Shown here piece after piece: positions 17,198 to 24,633 of a stretch of DNA of 64,000 bases. Below the pieces are notes generated by a model. That model ran no database searches, was not told where the DNA came from, and saw nothing but the letters and a program-made list of their open reading frames with translations. The DNA comes from Azospirillum sp. TSH64. Lineage in GTDB: Bacteria; Pseudomonadota; Alphaproteobacteria; Azospirillales; Azospirillaceae. The translations under genes and the position numbers were made by a program. The stretch's first letter is position 1, and the number at the start of each line of letters is the position of its first letter. The stretch lies in the NCBI RefSeq assembly GCF_003116035.1, contig NZ_LGQW01000015.1, positions 5,368,070 through 5,432,069 of the forward strand. The letters are read 5' to 3'.

Positions 17198-18154
17198 ATG
17201 GAACTCGGCATTCTGGTCATCGCGGCGTTCGTGCTGGTCGTCATTCTGGCGATCACGAGCGTCCGCACGGTCCCCCAGGGCTTCAACTTCATCGTCGAGC
17301 GGCTGGGCCGCTATCAGGAGACCCTGCATCCCGGCTTCAACGTGATCTTTCCTGTCATCAGCTCGATCCGGGCCAAGGTGGATATGCGCGAGACCGTGGT
17401 GGACGTGCCGTCACAGAGCGTCATCACCAAGGACAATGCCGCAGTGACCGCGGACGGGGTGCTCTACTTCCAGGTGCTCGACCCGATGAAGGCGACCTAC
17501 GAGGTCAACGACCTGCAACGGGCGATCCAGACGCTGGCGATGACCACCACCCGGACAGTGATGGGCTCCATGGACCTCGACGAGTTGCTGAGCCAGCGCG
17601 AGGCGATCAACGCCAACCTGCTGCGTGCCGTGGACGAGGCGACCGCCTCCTGGGGTGTGCGGGTGACCCGCATCGAGTTGCGCGACATCACCCCGCCCGA
17701 CGACATTGTCCAGGCGATGGGCCGGCAGTTGAAGGCCGAACGCCTTCGCCGCGCCCAGATTCTTGAGGCCGACGCCGAGAAGGAAAGCCAGATCCGCATC
17801 GCCCAGGGCAAGCTGGAAGCCGCCAAGCTGGAGGCGGAGGCGCGCGAGCGGCTGGCGGAGGCCGAAGCCAAGGCGACGCGGCTGGTGTCGGAAGCGGTGG
17901 CGCAGGGTTCTAACCAGGCGCTGGGCTATTTCCTCGGTCAGAAATACATGGAGGCGCTGAAGGCCTTCGCCGCCTCGCCCAACCAGAAGACGATGATCCT
18001 GCCGGTGGAACTGGCCGGCGTAGCGGGTGCCCTGTCGGGTCTGGGCGAGTTGCTGCGCGACGCGACCCCGCCGAGACCGCCGGAGCCTCCCGCCGCCACC
18101 AAGCGCAATCCCTGGTCGGTGCCGCCGACCGCATCCGCTGCGGATGGGGAGTGA
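17198..18154 (+). CDS. SPFH/band 7 (stomatin-like, QmcA-type) membrane protein
   Basis: 318-residue protein with one N-terminal membrane anchor (residues 3-23), a band 7 domain (PQGFNFIVERLGRYQETLHPG through the RIELRDITPP motif near residue 165) and an Ala/Glu-rich coiled coil (about 180-235) that drives ring-like oligomers. These proteins organise membrane microdomains and often partner with NfeD proteins and FtsH. The nfeD gene follows after three bases, a classical pair. AGGAG is nine bases before the ATG. Confidence 0.92.
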   Translation: MELGILVIAAFVLVVILAITSVRTVPQGFNFIVERLGRYQETLHPGFNVIFPVISSIRAKVDMRETVVDVPSQSVITKDNAAVTADGVLYFQVLDPMKATYEVNDLQRAIQTLAMTTTRTVMGSMDLDELLSQREAINANLLRAVDEATASWGVRVTRIELRDITPPDDIVQAMGRQLKAERLRRAQILEADAEKESQIRIAQGKLEAAKLEAEARERLAEAEAKATRLVSEAVAQGSNQALGYFLGQKYMEALKAFAASPNQKTMILPVELAGVAGALSGLGELLRDATPPRPPEPPAATKRNPWSVPPTASAADGE

Positions 18155-18157
18155 CGG

Positions 18158-18601
18158 ATGTCACCTCTGCTTTGGGGAGCGTTGGGTGCCGTGCTGATCG
18201 CGGCCGAGCTGGTGATCCCCGGCCTGCTCCTGATCTGGTTCGGCGGGGCGGCGATGCTGACCGGGCTGGTCACCGCACTGTGGCATGATTGGGGACTGGT
18301 CAACGAGGCCGGATTCTTCACCGTCGCCGCCGGGGCTGCCGTTGCCGTCGCCATGGTCCATGCGCGCCGCCGCAATGCGTCGTCGGACAGCGATGCCGCC
18401 CGGATCAACGACCGCGCCGGTCAACTGGTCGGCCGTGCGCTGACGCTGAGCGAACCGATCGTCAACGGACAGGGCCGGGTTTTCGTCGGCGACACGCTCT
18501 GGTCGGTCGAGGGACCGGATCGGCCGGCCGGGGCGGCAATGCTGGTCGCCGGCCATAAGGGGATGGTTCTGGTGCTGCGCGATGCGGCGGAGGTCCGGTA
18601 G
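18158..18601 (+). CDS. NfeD family membrane protein
   Basis: 147 residues: two or three transmembrane segments in the first ~70 (LGAVLIAAELVIPGLLLIWF and following), then a C-terminal OB-fold NfeD domain (GRALTLSEPIVNGQGRV...DTLWSV). This is the short NfeD1b type without a ClpP-like protease domain. It is translationally linked to the stomatin gene upstream and is expected to act with it in the inner membrane. A shared terminator follows. Confidence 0.9.
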   Translation: MSPLLWGALGAVLIAAELVIPGLLLIWFGGAAMLTGLVTALWHDWGLVNEAGFFTVAAGAAVAVAMVHARRRNASSDSDAARINDRAGQLVGRALTLSEPIVNGQGRVFVGDTLWSVEGPDRPAGAAMLVAGHKGMVLVLRDAAEVR

Positions 18602-18635
18602 GGTTCCTCCCCATGCAACCAGCCGGCCCACGAAC

Positions 18636-18686
18636 ACCCAACAAAAAAGCCCGTCTCTCTCCCGAGAGCGGGCTTTTTTGTTGGGT
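18636..18686. terminator. Bidirectional intrinsic terminator between nfeD and gcrA
   Basis: Perfect 18-base arms (18636-18653 and 18669-18686) with A6 on one side and T6 on the other of a GC core, separated by a 15-base loop. It can terminate both the plus-strand nfeD transcript and the minus-strand gcrA transcript. Confidence 0.9.
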
Positions 18687-18700
18687 ATCTTACCGAACTG

Positions 18701-19069
18701 TCAGGCGGCACCGACGTTGCGGTCTTCATCACGCTTCTTGCTGCCCGACGCCGGCTGATAGGCCAGGGCGGCGTGCTCCGCGCAATAGGGCATGCCCGGC
18801 AGGGCGGTCTTGCCGCAGAAGTGGAAATCCTGGTGCTTGGGGTCGCCGACCGGCCATTTGCACATCCGCTCCGTCAGAGCGAGGATGGTGGCGCCACGGG
18901 TCGGCTTCTTCTTGATGGGCGACGGCCGGCCCGACAAGCCCAGTCGATGGGCCTTGCCGATGACCGCGTTGCGGGTGATGTCTCCCAGAATGTCGGCGAT
19001 CTCGCTCGCGCTCAAACCCTGGGACCAGAGGTCCTTGAGCTGTTGAATCCGCTCGTCCGTCCAACTCAT
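18701..19069 (-). CDS. gcrA: GcrA-family cell cycle regulator
   Basis: 122-residue sigma-70-associated transcription factor of Alphaproteobacteria. The N-terminal helix-turn-helix SWTDERIQQLKDLWSQGLSA..ITRNAVIGKAHRLGL (2-45) is characteristic, and the C-terminal part has the conserved CKWPVGDP...FHFCGKTALPGMPYC Cys-rich segment. Family proteins bind GANTC sites methylated by CcrM. This one is shorter than the ~170-residue Caulobacter GcrA because the linker is reduced. The ATG at 19069 places SWTDER at the start; the frame continues upstream to 19120. Confidence 0.9.
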   Translation of the reverse strand: MSWTDERIQQLKDLWSQGLSASEIADILGDITRNAVIGKAHRLGLSGRPSPIKKKPTRGATILALTERMCKWPVGDPKHQDFHFCGKTALPGMPYCAEHAALAYQPASGSKKRDEDRNVGAA

Positions 19070-19243
19070 CCCCGAGTACTCCCGATCCGGTGTCCGGTTA
19101 TGCTGTGGCAAACAGGTCACGGTCTAGTGCCGTTTTCCATAAGCCGCAACATTTTGTGCCAGCCGGTGAGGAAGCTACCAGATGACGGCCGCGGACGATA
19201 GGGGGGCGCGGCAACATTCCTGTTGATAAGTCCGTGGGTAGAC

Positions 19244-20044
19244 TCACGAATTCAGCGCGCCATAGACCTCCTCAGCGACGCCGGACAGGGTATCCCGATC
19301 GGTTTCCCCGGCGACGGCCAGAGCCAACCCATTGTCCTGCCAATACAAAGCGCGGACGCCGCCATCCTGGGCGAACCGGAACGCTGAACCGGAGGTGTTG
19401 GGAGAGGGGCGGATATACAACGTAATGCGACGCCCGGCCGCATCCTCGTACATGTACATTGCAACAGGTCCAGCGGAATCGGCCAAAAGCCGGCCGCCGA
19501 TCAGTTGGTACCCCCCTCGTGTGACTTTTGGGCAACGCATATTCTTGCCCAGCCGCTTGGACAGCCAGTTGACCAGATGCGCTTCCTCCTCGACGCCGAT
19601 CTCGACCGGATGGCGGACCTCGACGGAGAAAACGCGGTGAGCCGCGACGGCGTCGGCGATGAAGGCGGCGGTCGGCGGCTCGGCCCGCACGCCGATGCGG
19701 TCGCGCATCACCCAGCCGCTGGCGCCGCCGGCGAGGAACACCAGAAGGGAGGCGGCAATCGCCGTTCCCCACCAGACGGCACGGCCACGGGACGGGAGCG
19801 GCTTTTCGGAATGGTCGCGGGCGGTGAAGGGCGGGGTCAGGCGGTCGGGCAGAGGCTGGTCGATCAGCGGACCGAAGCTCTGCCCCAACAGGGAGCGCTG
19901 GGCACGGTAGCGTTCGAAGCGCTGGGCAACCTCCGGATGGTCGGCGAGGTGGCGTTCGACGGCGGCCAGCCGTTCCTCCGGCAATTCGCCGTCCAGCCAG
20001 GCATGCAGCTCGGCTTCGGTCACGGGATTGCTAATGCCGCTCAT
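19244..20044 (-). CDS. Anti-sigma factor (membrane-anchored)
   Basis: 266 residues. The cytoplasmic N terminus (VTEAELHAWLDGELPEERLAAVERHLADHPEVAQRF) is the anti-sigma helical domain, here lacking the HxxxCxxC zinc site. One transmembrane segment is at ~97-117, then a ~145-residue periplasmic domain ending near the gene's end. Its start overlaps the sigma-factor stop (TGATG; AGGAGG eight bases upstream), so the pair is co-translated. It should hold the ECF factor inactive until an envelope signal; the inducing signal is not visible. Confidence 0.88.
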   Translation of the reverse strand: MSGISNPVTEAELHAWLDGELPEERLAAVERHLADHPEVAQRFERYRAQRSLLGQSFGPLIDQPLPDRLTPPFTARDHSEKPLPSRGRAVWWGTAIAASLLVFLAGGASGWVMRDRIGVRAEPPTAAFIADAVAAHRVFSVEVRHPVEIGVEEEAHLVNWLSKRLGKNMRCPKVTRGGYQLIGGRLLADSAGPVAMYMYEDAAGRRITLYIRPSPNTSGSAFRFAQDGGVRALYWQDNGLALAVAGETDRDTLSGVAEEVYGALNS

Positions 20045-20595
20045 CACTTGATCCTCCTGACGACCTGCTGGGTACCACCGTCCAGCAGGAGCCTCAATTT
20101 TTCGCGCGCCCGGGCCAGCCGCGACATCACCGTCCCGATCGGCAGTTCCAATACCTCCGCCACCTCGCGGTAGGACAGCCCCTCCATTCCCGTCAGCAAC
20201 AGGATGGTGCGGTGTTCGTCGGTGAGCTGGGCGAAGGCGCGGACGAAATCGCGCACCGCCCCGCGGTCGGCCGGCGGGGCGCTCAGCGCCAGATCGTCGG
20301 CCAGATCCTCCACCGGCACCTCGGCCCCGCGCCGCCGCCGGCCGCGTTGGCTGGAGATGTGCAGGTTGTGCAGGATCGTCATCAGCCAGCCGCCGAGCTT
20401 CGACGGGTCACGCAGCGCATGGCGGTTGGCCAGCGCCTTCTCCACGCAGTCCTGCACCAGATCGTCGGCGTCCGGCCGGTTGCCCACCAGGGCGGTGGCA
20501 TAACGCCGGAGCCGCGGCACATGTGCGGCGATGGCGCGGTCGTCGATGTCGGGCGGGCTCATGTCGGGTCCGGGGATGGCGTCGTCGTCTGTCAT
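20044..20595 (-). CDS. ECF-type RNA polymerase sigma factor
   Basis: 183-residue sigma factor with region 2 (YATALVGNRPDADDLVQDCVEKAL, about 33-56, then GGWLMTILHNLH) and region 4 (LTDEHRTILLLTGMEGLSYREVAEVLELPIGTVMSRLARAR, about 125-166). Regions 1 and 3 are absent, as in ECF (group 4) factors. Followed by its anti-sigma with overlapping codons. No adjacent target operon betrays the regulon. Confidence 0.92.
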   Translation of the reverse strand: MTDDDAIPGPDMSPPDIDDRAIAAHVPRLRRYATALVGNRPDADDLVQDCVEKALANRHALRDPSKLGGWLMTILHNLHISSQRGRRRRGAEVPVEDLADDLALSAPPADRGAVRDFVRAFAQLTDEHRTILLLTGMEGLSYREVAEVLELPIGTVMSRLARAREKLRLLLDGGTQQVVRRIK

Positions 20596-20637
20596 GACGC
20601 CCTGCCCCGCCGCTTTATTCCCACGCCGCCCATCGGA

Positions 20638-22083
20638 TCACTGGCCCGGCGAGGAGAAGCCGGCCTTGCCGTCGAAATTGCTGAGATTCTCGGTCTGGGT
20701 GAAGTCGATCTTGGCCTCGGCCAGGCGGCCCAGCAGCTCGACGATGGCGCCATGCTGCACCGGACCGTGCTGCGCCAGGAAGCGGCAGCGCCAATGATCG
20801 GTGCAGAAGACGTCGGCATTGCCGTCCGGCCAGACCCGTTGCGAGCGGTTGGAGATGCTGGTCAGCTTCAACGCATCGGTCGACAGCGGCAGCACCAGCT
20901 CCGCCAGATCGTCGGGCAGGCCGCCGGACCATTGCAGGAAGATGTCCACCCCGACCAGTTCCTTCAGCGCGCGGACGCGCGGGGACAGCCGGTTGATGCC
21001 GTCATAGGCCGGCCTTGCGGTGGAATAGCCCACCGGCGGCATGGTGACCGGGGTCTGGCCCAGCCGCTCCACCACCGCTTCGGCGAAGGCGGCGGTACCG
21101 GCGCGGACCCGGCCCAGCCCGCGGGCGTAGATGTCGGCGGTGTGGATGCCGTCCTCGATGGTCTTCAGCCACGCATTGTGGATGCGGGCGGCGATGTCGC
21201 CCTGGCCGATATGGACCAGCATCATCACGGCGGCCATCAGCAGGCCCGAGGGGTTGGCGATGCCCTGTCCGGCGATCATCGGGGCCGAGCCGTGGATCGC
21301 CTCGAACATGGCGCAGGTCTCGCCGATGTTGGCGGAACCGGCCAGCCCGACCGAGCCGGTCAGCTGGGCGGCGATGTCGGAGACGATGTCGCCGTAGAGG
21401 TTCAGGGTGACGATGACGTCGAAGCGCTCCGGCTGGTCGGCCAGACGGGCGGCGCCGATGTCGACGATCATGTGGTCGGCCTTGATCTCCGGATAATCGG
21501 CCGCGATCTCGTAGAAGATCTTCAGGAACAGCCCGTCCGTCATCTTCATGACGTTGTCCTTGACGAAGGCCGTCACCTTTTGCCGGTGGTTGGAGCGGGC
21601 GAAGTCGAAGGCGTAGCGGACGATGCGCTCCGACCCCGGCCGCGAGATCAGCTTGACCGACTGGATCACGTCGTCGGTCTGGCGATGCTCGATGCCGGCG
21701 TAGAGGTCCTCCTCGTTCTCGCGGATGATGACCACGTCCATGCGCGGGTGCCGGGTCCGCACATAGGGGTGGTAGGAGACGCAGGGTCGGACATTGGCGA
21801 ACAGGCCCAGCGTGGTGCGGGCGACGACGTTCAGCGACTTGTTGCCGTATCCCTGGGGCATGGTGATCGGGCCCTTCAGGAAGACCCGCGTGCGGCGGAT
21901 CGAGCCCCAGCCGGCGGCATCCAGCCCGCCGGGATGCCCCCGCTTGTAGACGGCCTCGCCGGCCGGAACCTCTTCCACCTTCAGACGCGCGCCGGCCGCG
22001 TTCATCACATAAAGCACGGCATCCATGATCTCCGAGCCGATGCCGTCGCCGCGTGCGACCGTGACGGGGGTGATATCGCGCAT
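20638..22083 (-). CDS. NADP isocitrate dehydrogenase, long Thermus-type subfamily
   Basis: 481-residue beta-decarboxylating dehydrogenase. The N terminus TPVTVARGDGIGSEIMDAVL, the substrate loop VVIIRENEEDLYAGIEHRQ, the Lys/Asp metal site and the FEAIHGSAPMIAGQGIANPSG motif show the isocitrate/isopropylmalate family. The extra ~150-residue C-terminal domain is as in Thermus thermophilus isocitrate dehydrogenase, so isocitrate is the likelier substrate than isopropylmalate. The start at 22083 has GGAG seven bases upstream; the frame extends to 22137 without support. This is the second isocitrate dehydrogenase in 7 kb. Confidence 0.83.
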   Translation of the reverse strand: MRDITPVTVARGDGIGSEIMDAVLYVMNAAGARLKVEEVPAGEAVYKRGHPGGLDAAGWGSIRRTRVFLKGPITMPQGYGNKSLNVVARTTLGLFANVRPCVSYHPYVRTRHPRMDVVIIRENEEDLYAGIEHRQTDDVIQSVKLISRPGSERIVRYAFDFARSNHRQKVTAFVKDNVMKMTDGLFLKIFYEIAADYPEIKADHMIVDIGAARLADQPERFDVIVTLNLYGDIVSDIAAQLTGSVGLAGSANIGETCAMFEAIHGSAPMIAGQGIANPSGLLMAAVMMLVHIGQGDIAARIHNAWLKTIEDGIHTADIYARGLGRVRAGTAAFAEAVVERLGQTPVTMPPVGYSTARPAYDGINRLSPRVRALKELVGVDIFLQWSGGLPDDLAELVLPLSTDALKLTSISNRSQRVWPDGNADVFCTDHWRCRFLAQHGPVQHGAIVELLGRLAEAKIDFTQTENLSNFDGKAGFSSPGQ

Positions 22084-22224
22084 GCACTCACTCCAAGGGG
22101 ACGCGCGACCGTAGACGCAAACAGGGGCCTTTTTCAATGGTTGGAGGCAGCGGCGGATCGCAGCATCGGGTGGGGCGCACTCCCCGCTCCGGGCTTTGCC
22201 GAAGCGGGGAGTGCGCGCGTCCGG

Positions 22225-24330
22225 TCAGTGATGCGCCCCGGCGACGCCGCCGCGGCCATCGGGCACGCCGATGCTGACATTCTGCATCATGCCCTGGTCC
22301 TCATGGTCGAGGATGTGGCAGTGCAGCACATACGCGCCGATGAAGCGCTCGTAGCGGGTGCGGACCGTCACCTTGTAGACGCCCTTCGGCGGCTCGGTGG
22401 AGGTCAGCGCGCTGCTGTTGTCGCTCTTCACCCAGATGGTGTCCTTCCACACCCCCTTCATGCCGGCATAGTCCGGGTCGCCGGACCCGGGCTCGCTGAC
22501 GTCGCGCCCGTCGGGACCGATGACCGAGACGATCTGGAACGGGTTGACGTGAATGTGGAAGGGATGGCTGACGAAGTAGGAGGCCAGTTCCCACTGCTGG
22601 GCGGTGCCCAGCACCACCGGCCGGTTGTCCAGGTCCGGCCGGTAGGCGGCGGCCCCCTTCGGGCCGTAGGTGCCGTCAGGATTCTCAACCACCTCGAAGC
22701 TGTCGGCGACCTGGAACAGCGGGTTGGTGCGCTTGCCCCCGTCCGGCGGCAGGTTGATGAAGAAGGTCAGCTCCTGTTTGGGCTGGTGCATCACCTCATG
22801 CTCGGTGATCGGCCGGTGGGCAGTGAACTTCGAGAAGCGCGGGCAATAGGGGGTGTCGGCCATCGTCTTGGCGAAGCAGCGGGCGGTCAGCCCGTCGATG
22901 ACCTCCTTGGCGACCGAGGGCGCGTATTTGGTCGCGTTGACCGTCAGCCGGCGGATGGTCTCCTTCACCGGATCCTTGACGACGCGGTCGCCCTTCACCC
23001 GGACGAAGCCGAGCACGCCGGTGGAGGTGGCGGTCTGGTCGGGGCTGGCATTGGCGGCGGACGGCTTGTTGATGACGCAGTAGATGCCGGGTTCGGGGAA
23101 GTTGACCAGCAGATCGTCGCGGTAGCCCGGCTGCATCGGCACGCTGGTGCGCACCTGCCCTTCCTCCATGGTCAGCCCGTCGGAGGCCGCGAGGATGTAG
23201 GGCACCGGCTGCCCGACGCAGCGCTCCTTGGCGAAGCGGTCCTGGCCGGCGGCCGACAGGGTCTTCTCGCTCTGGAAGAAGCCGGTCGGGTCGAGCTTGC
23301 GGAACTCCACCGTGATGGGGGAGCGGACGCCGCCATGGATCAGGCGCCAGCGTTCCGGCTCGCCGGTCCTGGCGTTGGCGAACATCGGACGGACGCGGCC
23401 GTTGACGGTGGTGAAGCGCCCGGACTGCTCCCAGGTGCCCGGACCGAACTGGTCGTAGGACACGACCTCGCCCACCTCGCCCGGCGCGCAGCTCCAGTCG
23501 ATGGAGCCGTCGGCGTTGATCTTCAGCTTGCCGTCCTTGGTGCAGGCATAGGGGATCTGCTCGAACAGCAGGACCCGGTCGGTCATCGCCACGCCTTTGG
23601 GGCTGGTCAGCAGGGTGTCGAGATCGCCGTTCGCCTCGCGCGTCGGCGGACGGTCGCCGCGGATGATCAGCGCGCCGGCCATGCCGCTGCCGACCTGGAG
23701 GGCGGTCGAGCCGTGGCGGTGCGGGTGATACCAGAAGGTGCCGGCCGGATGATCGGCCGGAATGTTGTACTCATATTCAAAATCGACGCCCGGATTGAGC
23801 GAGATCAGCACATTGTCGCTGTTGCCGGTCGGGCTGACCCAGACGCCGTGGCTGTGCAGGTTGGTGCCATTGAAGCAGTGCGGCTTGTTGATGTCCGCCG
23901 CCGGCTGGTCGGTGCAGTTGGGATCGGCCGGCAGCTGGTTGTGCAGCTTGATGCGCACCGTATCGCCCGGCGTCGCTTCGATGGTCGGGGCGACATAGGG
24001 ATGGTTGGGATCGACGTTGGTGCCGCGGTAGCTGCGCAGCCGCACGGCGTCGGGACGGCCCTGGGCCGGGTTGCGGATATAGCCGTCGGTGAAGGACACG
24101 AACAGGTCGTAATTGCGCGCCTGCCCGGTGTGCGGACGGGCGGTCGCCTGCGGCTGGCGCATCAGGAGAGAGCCGACGCGCGGCGATTCGGAATTGGTCA
24201 GCAGCGGCGGATTGCCGATGGCTTCGCCGGCCGGCTCCGCACCGTCCTTCGCGGCGGTGGCGGCCAGCGCGCCTGAGGCGTCACCCAGCGCCAAGGGCAT
24301 CAACAGGCCAAACAAATATGCATGTTTCAT
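22225..24330 (-). CDS. Secreted multicopper oxidase
   Basis: 701 residues with a signal peptide (KHAYLFGLLMPLALGDASGALA). All four copper-ligand clusters are present: HSHGVW, YHPHRHG, HPFHIHVNPFQ and HCHILDHEDQGM. In the last, HCHxxxH(x)4M supplies the type 1 Cys and the axial Met. The enzyme should oxidise substrates (phenols, Cu(I), Fe(II) or Mn(II)) with O2 in the periplasm; the specificity is not inferable. It is longer than CueO or CotA by ~150-200 residues, with inserts between cupredoxin domains. The ATG at 24330 is preceded by GGAGGGAG at six bases. Divergent from the SulP gene. Confidence 0.9.
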   Translation of the reverse strand: MKHAYLFGLLMPLALGDASGALAATAAKDGAEPAGEAIGNPPLLTNSESPRVGSLLMRQPQATARPHTGQARNYDLFVSFTDGYIRNPAQGRPDAVRLRSYRGTNVDPNHPYVAPTIEATPGDTVRIKLHNQLPADPNCTDQPAADINKPHCFNGTNLHSHGVWVSPTGNSDNVLISLNPGVDFEYEYNIPADHPAGTFWYHPHRHGSTALQVGSGMAGALIIRGDRPPTREANGDLDTLLTSPKGVAMTDRVLLFEQIPYACTKDGKLKINADGSIDWSCAPGEVGEVVSYDQFGPGTWEQSGRFTTVNGRVRPMFANARTGEPERWRLIHGGVRSPITVEFRKLDPTGFFQSEKTLSAAGQDRFAKERCVGQPVPYILAASDGLTMEEGQVRTSVPMQPGYRDDLLVNFPEPGIYCVINKPSAANASPDQTATSTGVLGFVRVKGDRVVKDPVKETIRRLTVNATKYAPSVAKEVIDGLTARCFAKTMADTPYCPRFSKFTAHRPITEHEVMHQPKQELTFFINLPPDGGKRTNPLFQVADSFEVVENPDGTYGPKGAAAYRPDLDNRPVVLGTAQQWELASYFVSHPFHIHVNPFQIVSVIGPDGRDVSEPGSGDPDYAGMKGVWKDTIWVKSDNSSALTSTEPPKGVYKVTVRTRYERFIGAYVLHCHILDHEDQGMMQNVSIGVPDGRGGVAGAHH

Positions 24331-24633
24331 GAAATACTCCCTCCGTAACGTCCTATATCGGGAGATATGATTCCTGATAATTGATTTTTGCAACGATGGC
24401 ACACGCATAAACATATGCCGCCCCGCCCGGATGCGGCCGGAACGGAGGGCCCTGAATCGACAGGGGACGAAGCGGCTGGCGCAATGCAGGGTGGCGCAGC
24501 ACAATTCATCACCGCTTATTGCTTGCCTGTGCCGCGGAATTCCGCTCATTGCTGCAACCGTGACGGCGAAGCGCCGCCGTGACGCAGCGTTTTGCGCAAG
24601 ACCCGCCCGACCAGCCGGACCGAACGCGACATC

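Noticed and set aside
20212..24276. Open frame of 1354 codons on the plus strand
   Set aside because: Runs opposite the sigma factor, isocitrate dehydrogenase and multicopper oxidase; His/Gly/Asp-rich shadow composition, no domain.
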